Below, piece by piece: positions 34,319 to 42,611 of a DNA stretch of 64,000 bases. The stretch covers positions 1 to 64,000 of the forward strand of contig NZ_JAMSKT010000003.1 of the NCBI RefSeq assembly GCF_023806125.1, written 5' to 3'. Position 1 is the first letter of the stretch, and each line of letters starts with the position of its first letter. This DNA comes from Clostridium caldaquaticum. GTDB lineage: Bacteria > Bacillota > Clostridia > Clostridiales > Clostridiaceae. A model generated the notes under the pieces. It saw only the letters and a list, made by a program, of their open reading frames with translations, had not been told where the DNA came from and did no database searches. The position numbers were made by a program, and so were the translations under genes.

Positions 34319-35925
34319 GATTTATGCCTTTCCCTATATTCCTTTGGTGTCATTAAAGTAAATTTTTTAAACACACTGCAAAAATACGCTGTATTACTAA
34401 AGCCTAATGCCTCAGAAACACTATAAATTTTATTTCGTATATCTAAAAGCATATTTTTTGCTTTTTCTATTTTAAGCTTTGTAATATAATCAGCTATTGT
34501 TTCTCCTACTTCCTGTTTAAAGATGTAACTTAAATAATTAGGGCTATAATGAAGCTCATCTGCTATAGTTTCTATGGTTATACCCTTTGCAAAATTTCTA
34601 TCTATAAATTTTTTAGCTTCTTCAACTACAATCTTATGTTTAGTTCTTGCTTTACTAGTAAAATAATTATTAGCATTTAAAAGCAAATTTTTAACCCATA
34701 TTTTTAAATGTTCTATAGTCTCAAACTTTAACAGTTCCTCCCAAACTAGTTTTTCATCTTTAAATATACTATTTAAACTTTCATTATTTTCATTGAAAAC
34801 AAATATTACAGATATAACAATTGAAAAACTAAGGTTTCTTAAATATCTTTCAGAGACTTTCTCAAATTCATTTATAAAAAGCTTATCAACATAGCTTATT
34901 ATTTCCTCCTTATTTCCTGAGTTAATTAAAAACTTTATATCTTTTTGCATTGTATTTATATCTATATCATGACTATAGGTACTAGAAGGTATATCGCTTG
35001 ATTTTAATACCTTGCCATTACCTAAAGTAAATTTATATCTCATTATATAAAGGCATTGCTGATATAAAGATTTCACATTCTCAACTTTTTCACATATATC
35101 ACTACAAGAAATAGTCACACTTGTATCAGATATATTGAATACTTCTATAACATTTCTAGAAAACTTCAAAATTTCTTCCTGTATCTCGCTTTTATTATAA
35201 CCGCTGACTAAATAAACAAAATGACAATCATCCAGCCTTACAATAGGATAATTCCCACAACTTCTGGAAATCTCCTTAAGCTTTTCATATACTTTAATAG
35301 TAAAAAACTGCCTTTGTTCAATAGACTTATTTTCAATAACTTTTTCATAGTTATCAATCTCTATATAAGCTAAAATAAAATTCCCACTAACAAATTTAAC
35401 ACCTAAATAATCCGCTTTATCCATTATATTCTGATCATTTATTGTGATGCCGTTAATAATTTCTCTAATAAAATTATTTATAAGCTGAGGCCTGCTGCTT
35501 TCAATTATCTGTTTAAGTTTCTCATATTCTTTCTTAAAACCTACTTCGTTTTTTATTTCTAAAATTATGCTGTTTAAAGCTTTTTCTAACTCCTCTTTAT
35601 CTATAGGTTTTAGTATATAACCATAAGTATTTAAAAAAAGTGCTTTCCTTGCATACTCAAATTCATCATATAAAGAGCAAAAGATTATTTTTATATTAGG
35701 ATATTTAAAATTCACATTCCTTGCCAGCTCTAATCCATTCATAAAAGGCATCTCAATGTCGCTTATAATTATATCTACTTTATTTTCTTCAAGAAACTCC
35801 ATAACCTCAATTCCATTATCACACTCACCTGCAATATTAATCGGCATATCATGAAAAGAATAAAGTATATCTCTTATGTTTTTTCTATCTATTTGAAAGT
35901 CGTCTACTATAAGCAAATTAAACAT
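34315..35925 (-). CDS. YesN-type response regulator with AraC DNA-binding domain
   Basis: 536 residues. The receiver domain has the phospho-Asp in IIISDIEMPF near 56 and Lys in YILKPIDKEE near 107. A long middle region follows (about 130-430), then two AraC-type helix-turn-helix motifs (ETIADELHYSPNYLSYIFKQEVG and the VSEALGFSNTAYFCSVFKKF region). It is the partner of the kinase gene that starts at 34318. The shared upstream boxes at 32416 and 41152 are its most likely targets. Confidence 0.93.
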   Translation of the reverse strand: MFNLLIVDDFQIDRKNIRDILYSFHDMPINIAGECDNGIEVMEFLEENKVDIIISDIEMPFMNGLELARNVNFKYPNIKIIFCSLYDEFEYARKALFLNTYGYILKPIDKEELEKALNSIILEIKNEVGFKKEYEKLKQIIESSRPQLINNFIREIINGITINDQNIMDKADYLGVKFVSGNFILAYIEIDNYEKVIENKSIEQRQFFTIKVYEKLKEISRSCGNYPIVRLDDCHFVYLVSGYNKSEIQEEILKFSRNVIEVFNISDTSVTISCSDICEKVENVKSLYQQCLYIMRYKFTLGNGKVLKSSDIPSSTYSHDIDINTMQKDIKFLINSGNKEEIISYVDKLFINEFEKVSERYLRNLSFSIVISVIFVFNENNESLNSIFKDEKLVWEELLKFETIEHLKIWVKNLLLNANNYFTSKARTKHKIVVEEAKKFIDRNFAKGITIETIADELHYSPNYLSYIFKQEVGETIADYITKLKIEKAKNMLLDIRNKIYSVSEALGFSNTAYFCSVFKKFTLMTPKEYRERHKS

Positions 35926-35971
35926 TATATTTCCTCCAATTTTTTATTATTATGCCTCTTAACATAGGTAA

Positions 35972-37702
35972 TTAATATATCCTGCCATATCTATTAAACC
36001 ATTTAATCATATCTTCTCTTGCTTTATAATACCTGCCTTTATTAATAAATAAATCAAACTGCTCTTTCCAAGCTGTTTCAAATTCTTTTTCATCCTTTGC
36101 GCTAAGTATTTTGGCAATGCCAACATTTTGAAATTCAGCCCAAAAATAAGTAGAAGTAATAGAAGTATTCATACCTCCATCACCATATGAAGCAATTCCT
36201 TTTGTATCATATCCACCTAGAGCAATTTGTCTATTTGCCATATATTTGTCAATCTTCATATCATAATTTTTTCTGCTATCAAAAGGATTAAAATCTGCTA
36301 AAACTGGTGCACATACAGCTGCTTTTGATGTAAAAAAAGTCAATTCTGAAGAATTACCTACAGGAGCCCATAATCCATACTTTTCAGGGCTTTCTTCTCT
36401 ACCATTCGTACCATTTATAAGTGATTCTGCTAATTCTTTATTTTTAAACTGCTTTTTTCCATCTTTTATTTCCCAAAGCCCGGCATTCTCTGGACCCCAA
36501 GTTAATATATCCAGTCCTTCATCAGAATAAAACCAATCAAAATATTCAATAAGTCTTTTTATGTCTTTAAAATCTTTTCTTATAAGATATCTGTAAAAAC
36601 CCGGCTGTGCTATGTCGTAAAATCCTAAATCCTTGTTTTTCTTTGGTAAAGGTATAAACCTTATTTTATAATTTAAATCCACCTTGCTCATAGAATTAAC
36701 CGCTCTATTAAAGTCCGGAATAATCATACCAGAACTTACCTTGCCTTGTTCTATTTTTTTCTGTAATTCCTCAGCACTTTGAAGAAGAAAGTTTTTATCA
36801 ATAAGCTTCTCTCTATACATGGTCCAAAGCATTTTCATCCACTCTTTTGCCTCTGGAGTTCCTAAAAAACCTTCTATATTTCCATTTTTATCTATTCTCC
36901 AATGTCCATAATCAAACATGCTTCCAAGATGAAAAGTACTCCAATTTATACTAGAAAAAGGTACAACCTCTTTATTGCCTTCTTTTATATTTAACTCTTT
37001 AACCTTCCTTAAAAAATCTAAAAACTTATACGGTGTATCTATGGGTGGGTCAATATAATAAGACTCAAGCGGAGCTATTTTGCCTTTGTCCATATACTGC
37101 TTTGCTATATCATCTAACGGAGTAAATTTATATCCAAGCTTTTTAAGCACATCCTCCCTTACCCATAAAGAATGTAAATAAGGCAGACAATAAGGATTAT
37201 CCTTATAACTATCATCTGAAGGATTAATTTTAACAACTGGTATCTGATACTTTTTATCATTGTTTGTGAATCTATACCACATATTTTCTGGGAAATATTT
37301 ATTGAAGTTTTGCATATCTTTTATATAATCAGTTAAATCCGCAAATTTCCCAGTGGACACAGCATAATCTGCAATATCCTTAGCTGCTACAAGCACATCA
37401 GGTATATCGTTTGCAGCTATAAACATATTAAGCCTTTCCTTAGCTGAAATCTGATCATTAGGCTGTATTACTCTGTTTACATGTATATTGAACCTATTCT
37501 CAATATATTTAGTAACAACATCATTAGGATTTTCCACAGCCTTCTGTACTTTTGTTGATATACCAAAAAATATTGAATACTCCAAAAGCTCTTTGCTAGA
37601 AGGTGTTTCATTATTATTTTCATTTGTACACGACAAAAAGCTTGTCCCTGAAAATGCAATACAAATAACAATGCTTAGTTTTTTTAAAACCTTGCCTAAC
37701 AT
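35972..37702 (-). CDS. Extracellular solute-binding lipoprotein cotranscribed with the two-component system
   Basis: 576 residues. The lipoprotein signal ends in FLSC near residue 24. It belongs to the large LplA-like binding proteins (EAP... style, ISAKERLNMFIAANDIPDVL and a late Trp-rich part). It is separated from the upstream permease genes by a strong terminator and starts an operon with the regulator and kinase (46 bases apart). That layout suggests a membrane-tethered sugar sensor that feeds the kinase rather than a transport subunit. A transport role with the MalF/MalG pair cannot be excluded. Confidence 0.85.
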   Translation of the reverse strand: MLGKVLKKLSIVICIAFSGTSFLSCTNENNNETPSSKELLEYSIFFGISTKVQKAVENPNDVVTKYIENRFNIHVNRVIQPNDQISAKERLNMFIAANDIPDVLVAAKDIADYAVSTGKFADLTDYIKDMQNFNKYFPENMWYRFTNNDKKYQIPVVKINPSDDSYKDNPYCLPYLHSLWVREDVLKKLGYKFTPLDDIAKQYMDKGKIAPLESYYIDPPIDTPYKFLDFLRKVKELNIKEGNKEVVPFSSINWSTFHLGSMFDYGHWRIDKNGNIEGFLGTPEAKEWMKMLWTMYREKLIDKNFLLQSAEELQKKIEQGKVSSGMIIPDFNRAVNSMSKVDLNYKIRFIPLPKKNKDLGFYDIAQPGFYRYLIRKDFKDIKRLIEYFDWFYSDEGLDILTWGPENAGLWEIKDGKKQFKNKELAESLINGTNGREESPEKYGLWAPVGNSSELTFFTSKAAVCAPVLADFNPFDSRKNYDMKIDKYMANRQIALGGYDTKGIASYGDGGMNTSITSTYFWAEFQNVGIAKILSAKDEKEFETAWKEQFDLFINKGRYYKAREDMIKWFNRYGRIY

Positions 37703-37756
37703 CTTGTATACCTCTTAATATATATATTTTTAATGGCTTGAAAACATTTTTATTTA

Positions 37757-37765
37757 ATTATAACA
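37757..37765 (-). promoter_or_regulatory. Candidate -10 for the sensor lipoprotein operon
   Basis: TGTTATAAT on the minus strand, about 55 bases before the lipoprotein start. The -35 is unclear. Confidence 0.4.
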
Positions 37766-37819
37766 TTTATTAGAATTTATATCTCTTATTTTTTACCAAA
37801 AATTATAAACAAAAACAGG

Positions 37820-37861
37820 AGCTGCTGCACAGCTGATTATTAAACTAATTGTGCAGCAGCT
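37820..37861 (-). terminator. Terminator after the MalG-type permease gene
   Basis: AGCTGCTGCACA and TGTGCAGCAGCT form a perfect 12-bp stem, followed by CCTGTTTTTG on the minus strand. It separates transport genes from the sensor operon. Confidence 0.8.
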
Positions 37862-37880
37862 TATTATCTTTTCTTAAAAG

Positions 37881-38708
37881 CTAATTTTTAGAACCTGTAG
37901 TTGCAATACCTTGAATAAATTGTTTCTGAAATATAATGAATATTAAAAGCATAGGCCAAATGGCTATCATTGAACCTGCCATAAGCTGTGGAAAGTTAGT
38001 TGAATACTGCCCTTGTAATGATGCAAGTCCTGCTGATAATGGCATTTTTTCTATGGACATATTTACTACTAAAGGCCACATTAAATCTTTCCAAGCAAAT
38101 AATGAAGTAAATATTCCAAGGGCTATAAGTCCTGACCTTGTAAGAGGAAGCATAATCTTCCAGAATATCTGCCATCTGTTACAACCATCTAATAAAGCTG
38201 CTTCTTCTAATTCATTTGGGATTCCAATGAAAAATTGTCTAAGCAGGAATGTACCAAAAGCACTTACTATACCAGGTACAATTAAAGCTTTAATAGAGTT
38301 TAACCATCCTAATTTTGAAACTAAAAGGTACTGTGGAATTATAAATATTTGTCCAGGTACCATCATTTGTATAAGAACTATCATAAACAATATATTTTTT
38401 CCTGGAAATTTTAATCTTGCAAAAGCATAGGCTGCCATGGAACTGAAAAATACTGAGCCTGCTATTCTGCCTAAAAGCATTAATATAGTATTTATATAAA
38501 ATTTTGGAAAAGGCAGTATATCCCATACATCTTTGTAATTATACCATCTCGTTTCTTTAGGCAATATCGTCGGTGGTATTGATGTAGATTCTGTAAGAGA
38601 TTTTAATGAAGTTAAAATCATCCAAATAAATGGAAGCAACATGGCTATCGAGCCGACTATAAGTACAGTGTGTATTATATAATTATTTTTAGTTGATTTT
38701 ACACTCAC
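37881..38708 (-). CDS. Sugar ABC transporter permease, MalG type
   Basis: 275 residues with six membrane helices. The EAA loop reads ELEEAALLDGCNRWQIFWKIMLPL, which contacts the ATPase. The N-terminus VGSIAMLLPFIWMILTSLKS and C-terminal end QKQFIQGIATTGSKN are typical of CUT1 family permeases. It lies 18 bases after the MalF-type gene. No ATPase is in the operon, so a shared MsmK-type ATPase is expected elsewhere. Substrate inferred as alpha-galactosides. Confidence 0.93.
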   Translation of the reverse strand: MSVKSTKNNYIIHTVLIVGSIAMLLPFIWMILTSLKSLTESTSIPPTILPKETRWYNYKDVWDILPFPKFYINTILMLLGRIAGSVFFSSMAAYAFARLKFPGKNILFMIVLIQMMVPGQIFIIPQYLLVSKLGWLNSIKALIVPGIVSAFGTFLLRQFFIGIPNELEEAALLDGCNRWQIFWKIMLPLTRSGLIALGIFTSLFAWKDLMWPLVVNMSIEKMPLSAGLASLQGQYSTNFPQLMAGSMIAIWPMLLIFIIFQKQFIQGIATTGSKN

Positions 38709-38726
38709 TGGTTACACCTCCTTGAT

Positions 38727-39674
38727 TTATTGATAATGAACCCATTTCTTTTGCAGGTAAAGTTGAATTACTGTAATTATCAGTATTACTGCAAGCAAGA
38801 ACATTACAATAGTTGAACCATATCCTTTATCATACATAACAAATGAATATTTATAAAATAAATAAACTAATGATTGTGTTTTTTCAAGAGCTATATTAGT
38901 CTTGTCAATCATCATAAATATATGATCAAACACTTGCAATGATCCTATAATTGTTGTAATAACAACAAAGAACATTGTTGGTGATACTAGCGGAAGTGTT
39001 ATTGTGAAAAACTGACGAACAGACCCTGCACCATCAATTTCTGCGGCTTCATAGAAAGTTCCCGGTATTTCTTGAAGTCCTGCAAGAAGTATAACCATGT
39101 TATATCCTAGTGTACTCCATATACCTACAATTATTACTGAAACTAGCGAAAATTTAGGATCTGTAAGCCAATTTATTCCTTTAACCCCAATTAAAGAAAG
39201 CAAGTAATTAAATAAACCAAATTCACCATTATACATCCATCTCCAAACCATAGCTATAGCTGCTGGAGCAGAAACCATTGGCAGAAAGTAGATTGTACGA
39301 TATAAAGATTTACCTTTAATATGAGAATTTATTAGTACCGCAATTAAAAGCGAAAGAATTATTCCTATTGGAACAGATACTATAGAATACATAAAAGTAT
39401 TAGCAATAGCTTGTATTACTATTTTATCTTGAAATAATTGTTTATAATTATCAAAACCAACAAATTCATTTAAACCAAAATCGCCGGTTTTATGCAAGCT
39501 TAACCAAAAGGTTTGAATTATAGGCCATACATTTAAAATTATAAGACCGATTATTGTAGGGGCAATCATAAAATAAGCCCATGCGTAATCCTTTAAATCC
39601 TTCTTACTTGCTTTTATTTTTGTATATGAAGACGTTGATATATTGCTTTCAGCCTCTAACTTCAATCTTTTCAT
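38727..39674 (-). CDS. Sugar ABC transporter permease, MalF type
   Basis: 315 residues with about six membrane helices. The EAA loop reads TFYEAAEIDGAGSVRQFFTITLPLVSPT. The N-terminal WAYFMIAPTIIGLIILNVWPI matches CUT1 permeases of raffinose/melibiose or maltose systems. It forms the channel with the MalG-type protein. Between it and the binding protein gene is a stem-loop that may keep binding protein mRNA more abundant. Confidence 0.93.
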   Translation of the reverse strand: MKRLKLEAESNISTSSYTKIKASKKDLKDYAWAYFMIAPTIIGLIILNVWPIIQTFWLSLHKTGDFGLNEFVGFDNYKQLFQDKIVIQAIANTFMYSIVSVPIGIILSLLIAVLINSHIKGKSLYRTIYFLPMVSAPAAIAMVWRWMYNGEFGLFNYLLSLIGVKGINWLTDPKFSLVSVIIVGIWSTLGYNMVILLAGLQEIPGTFYEAAEIDGAGSVRQFFTITLPLVSPTMFFVVITTIIGSLQVFDHIFMMIDKTNIALEKTQSLVYLFYKYSFVMYDKGYGSTIVMFLLAVILIITVIQLYLQKKWVHYQ

Positions 39675-39735
39675 CCCCTTTATGCTTATTCTAAATAAAG
39701 GACTTAACTTAACATATAGATAAATTTATTAGAAG

Positions 39736-39769
39736 AATAGCAATTAGTAATTTAGTACTAATTGCTATT
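39736..39769 (-). terminator. Intercistronic stem-loop after the binding protein gene
   Basis: AATAGCAATTAGTA and TACTAATTGCTATT form a perfect 14-bp stem with a 6-base loop, 12 bases after the stop. A partial terminator or 3' stabiliser that would raise the binding protein over the permeases. Confidence 0.6.
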
Positions 39770-39780
39770 TTTAAAGTAAC

Positions 39781-41073
39781 TTATTTTTCAGTTGCTAAAA
39801 GTTCATCTATTTGCTTAGCAAGTTGATTTGCTCCTTCTTCAACTGTAAGCTCTTTCATCCATACTTTCTTTAAAATATCTGTTTCTATTTCCTGCCATTT
39901 ATTTCTTGTCTTAGAATTAGCCATTATTACTGCATAATCTAACATTTCCGGATAAACCTTTAAATTAAACTCTTTTGAGAAATCAACCCAAGCCTGTTCA
40001 GTTCCTTTAAATGCTGGTATCGCAGCACCTTTTTCAGCCTGAATTTGATTAGCTTCTTTTGTTCCTAAGAACTCTAAGAACTTCCATACTTGCTCTGGAT
40101 ACTTAGTTTTAGCATAAGCAACATTTGCAAGCCCGTTGTAAATAGTGGCTCTTTGTTTTCCTTGTGGAATTACTGCTACATTACAATTTTCTCTTACATA
40201 GTCATTAGCTTTAAACTCACTTACCATCCATGAACCAAAAAGACCCATTGCAGCTTTTCCTGATTCGAAATATTGAGTAAAGCTTGTATCAGCAAACTTG
40301 TCCTGAGTAGGAGATACTTTATATTTTTGACTTAAATCAACTAACCATTGAATAGCTTCTTTTGCTTCTGGCTGATCATAACCTGACTTCTTCTTATCTT
40401 GTGAAAGTATATACCCACCATTTTGATGTATAAAATTATAATATCCTTGTTGTGCATCTGCTGGAGCAACAAATCCATAAACTCCCTTAGCTGGATCATT
40501 TAATTTTTGAGCAGCTTCTAAAAGTTTGTTCCAGTCCCAAGTTGCATCTGGATAAGTAATCTTCTTTTCATCAAACATTTTCTTATTATACCAAAGTGCT
40601 ATTGTGTCATAATCCTTTGGAATACCATAAGTTTTCCCATCAAATGTGTACAAATCAACAAGTCCCTTAGGGAAGTTATCCATACTCATATCCTTACTGT
40701 TTTTAACCTTATCAGTTAAATCTAATAACTGTTTTGCTGAAGCATACTTTACAAAGTTGTTTGAGTGCATCCAAAATATATCTGGAACAGATCCGCCAGT
40801 AGCACCTGCTTCTAGTTTTGTCCAATATTGTTCCCAAGGTGTAACCTCTACCTTAATTTTTATATCAGTATTTTTAGCTTCAAATGCATCAGCTATAGCT
40901 CTCATACCTGGCTCTTGGTTCTTATCCCAAATTGCGTAAGTAAGAGTTACAGGCCCTGATGATTTTCCCTGAGAAGATGTATTTGTTCCTTTTGTACTAC
41001 AGCCTGTAAATGCTGTAATACCTGCCGTTAAAGAAAGTGCTAATGCCACTAATTTCTTTAAATTTTTTTTCAT
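39781..41073 (-). CDS. Sugar ABC transporter substrate-binding protein (UgpB type)
   Basis: 430 residues. The lipoprotein signal is followed by TAFTGCS (Cys near 25). The body has the CUT1 binding-protein pattern (TYAIWDKNQEPGMRAIADAFEA, GGSVPDIFWMHS, DTIALWYNKKMFDE). It delivers sugars to the MalF/MalG pair. First gene of the transporter operon, with an activator-type box and a cre site upstream. The sugar is probably an alpha-galactoside, judged from the GH36 enzyme. Confidence 0.93.
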   Translation of the reverse strand: MKKNLKKLVALALSLTAGITAFTGCSTKGTNTSSQGKSSGPVTLTYAIWDKNQEPGMRAIADAFEAKNTDIKIKVEVTPWEQYWTKLEAGATGGSVPDIFWMHSNNFVKYASAKQLLDLTDKVKNSKDMSMDNFPKGLVDLYTFDGKTYGIPKDYDTIALWYNKKMFDEKKITYPDATWDWNKLLEAAQKLNDPAKGVYGFVAPADAQQGYYNFIHQNGGYILSQDKKKSGYDQPEAKEAIQWLVDLSQKYKVSPTQDKFADTSFTQYFESGKAAMGLFGSWMVSEFKANDYVRENCNVAVIPQGKQRATIYNGLANVAYAKTKYPEQVWKFLEFLGTKEANQIQAEKGAAIPAFKGTEQAWVDFSKEFNLKVYPEMLDYAVIMANSKTRNKWQEIETDILKKVWMKELTVEEGANQLAKQIDELLATEK

Positions 41074-41114
41074 TAATAAGTTCCCCCTTTATTTTATATT
41101 TATTTTTACACCTT

Positions 41115-41130
41115 GTGTTTACGATTACAT
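41115..41130 (-). promoter_or_regulatory. cre site (CcpA) in the transporter promoter
   Basis: The minus strand reads ATGTAATCGTAAACAC, matching the WTGNAANCGNWNNCAW consensus at all but the last base. It lies between the likely -10 (TAAAAT) and the ribosome site, where CcpA would block transcription. Confidence 0.65.
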
Positions 41131-41151
41131 TTTATCAACTAACATAAGCAT

Positions 41152-41193
41152 ACGTATACAATAAAATTCTATGAAAAATTATAATATTCTATC
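41152..41193 (-). promoter_or_regulatory. Shared activator box upstream of the transporter operon
   Basis: Matches 32416-32456 over 41 bases at about 37 positions. In both copies TATACG on the minus strand stands at the -35 place, with 17-18 bases to a TA-rich -10. The rest of 41074-41397 (about 320 bases without a gene) holds this box, the cre site and the divergent promoter of the gene at 41398; nothing else was recognised. Confidence 0.6.
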
Positions 41194-41397
41194 GAAATAA
41201 AAAATTCAAATATAATAATGCTAAACTTATAACAACAAAATTTACCTCAATACACAAATAAACAACTTTATATTCTAAAACTAAATATCTATACACACCT
41301 TGCCAACAACCTTTTGAAAAGTAATGCAATAAAAAGTTTCACACAATACCTGTTTACTACATAGTATATAGTGATTAGATTTTTAGGAGTGTGAGCT

Positions 41398-42498
41398 ATG
41401 AAAGGAAAAACAATTGACTTATTCCCTGGTGGAAACACATCCAAAGGCTTTTATTCTTTCTACAGGTATATTTTAAATCAAGAAGAAGCTAGAAGAATAA
41501 TATGTATTAAAGGCGGACCAGGCACAGGAAAGTCTTCACTTATGAAAAAAGTAGCTGCTTTTTTTAATGATAAAGGCTACGATATAGAGTATCATCACTG
41601 TTCGTCAGATAATAACTCATTGGATGGAGTTGTTATTAAAGGTTTGAATGTTGCTATTTTAGATGGAACTGCACCACATGTGGTTGACCCTTTAAATCCA
41701 GGAGCAGTTGACGAAATTCTGAATATGGGCGACTGCTGGAATGAAGAAGGCTTTAAAAAATACAGAAAAAATATAATAGAAATAAATAAAGAAGTTGGTA
41801 AGACATTCAAACGTGCTTATAGATTTATTGGAGCTGCCAGAGCTGTACATGATGATTGGAGCAATTTTAACAACGAAGCTTTAAACCCAGGCAAGCTTAA
41901 TAAACTTAAAGATGAGCTTAAAGCCAAAATTTTTACAGCTTCTAAAAATACTTACGGCTCAGAGAGGCATCTTTTTTTAACAGCCTTTACACCAAATGGC
42001 ATTGTAACTTATGTGGAAACTATAATAAAAGACTGCGGCACAGTTTATGTACTTAATGGAGGTCCTGGTACAGGCAAAACTGAAGTTCTTGATTTTCTAT
42101 CTAAAGAAGCTCTTAAAAGAGGCTATAACGTTCAATTTTTCCACGACCCGCTTATTCCGGAAAGAATTGAACATATTTTCATTCCAGAACTAAATACAGC
42201 TGTTGTTACTTCTAATGAGATTAATAATAGAAAGCTTGAAGGCAAGCAAATATATATGGATAACTACTTAAACTCTAATGTACTTGGTAAAAACAGAGAA
42301 GAAATTAAACAGGTCTCTGAAATATTTTATGAGCTGCTTAACAAAGGACTTAAAATTATAGCTTCCGCAAAAATTCTTCATGATCAGATGGAAACTTATT
42401 ATATTCCTAATATGAATTTTGATAAAGTAAATAAGATAAGTGAAAATATTATTAATAAGCTTTTAGGATATGAGAAAGATTATTTAAGTGAAAAGTAA
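41398..42498 (+). CDS. P-loop ATPase with two Walker A sites (PRK06851-like)
   Basis: 366 residues. Two P-loops are visible: KGGPGTGKSSL at about 38-48 and NGGPGTGKTEV at about 218-228. Each starts one half of a duplicated fold. The rest matches an uncharacterised clostridial ATPase family (LDGTAPHVVDPLNPGAVDEIL). No partner gene is adjacent and no DNA-binding or membrane part is seen. TAGGAG lies upstream at good spacing. Function is unknown; nucleotide kinase-like or AAA-like activity is a guess. Confidence 0.8.
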   Translation: MKGKTIDLFPGGNTSKGFYSFYRYILNQEEARRIICIKGGPGTGKSSLMKKVAAFFNDKGYDIEYHHCSSDNNSLDGVVIKGLNVAILDGTAPHVVDPLNPGAVDEILNMGDCWNEEGFKKYRKNIIEINKEVGKTFKRAYRFIGAARAVHDDWSNFNNEALNPGKLNKLKDELKAKIFTASKNTYGSERHLFLTAFTPNGIVTYVETIIKDCGTVYVLNGGPGTGKTEVLDFLSKEALKRGYNVQFFHDPLIPERIEHIFIPELNTAVVTSNEINNRKLEGKQIYMDNYLNSNVLGKNREEIKQVSEIFYELLNKGLKIIASAKILHDQMETYYIPNMNFDKVNKISENIINKLLGYEKDYLSEK

Positions 42499-42525
42499 AA
42501 TAAATAAAGTGTAAGCTATAAAACA

Positions 42526-42573
42526 ATACGCTCCTCTCTATAATAAACAGTTTTATTATAGAGAGGAGCGTAT
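42526..42573. terminator. Very long perfect terminator hairpin (22-bp stem)
   Basis: The segments 42526-42547 and 42552-42573 are exact reverse complements (arms begin ATACGCTCCTCTCTATAAT). The loop is CAGT. It lies between convergent genes and ends with an AAATTTTATTTT run. Confidence 0.8.
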
Positions 42574-42611
42574 CAAATTTTATTTTAAATTATTATTTCA
42601 CCTTTATAATC

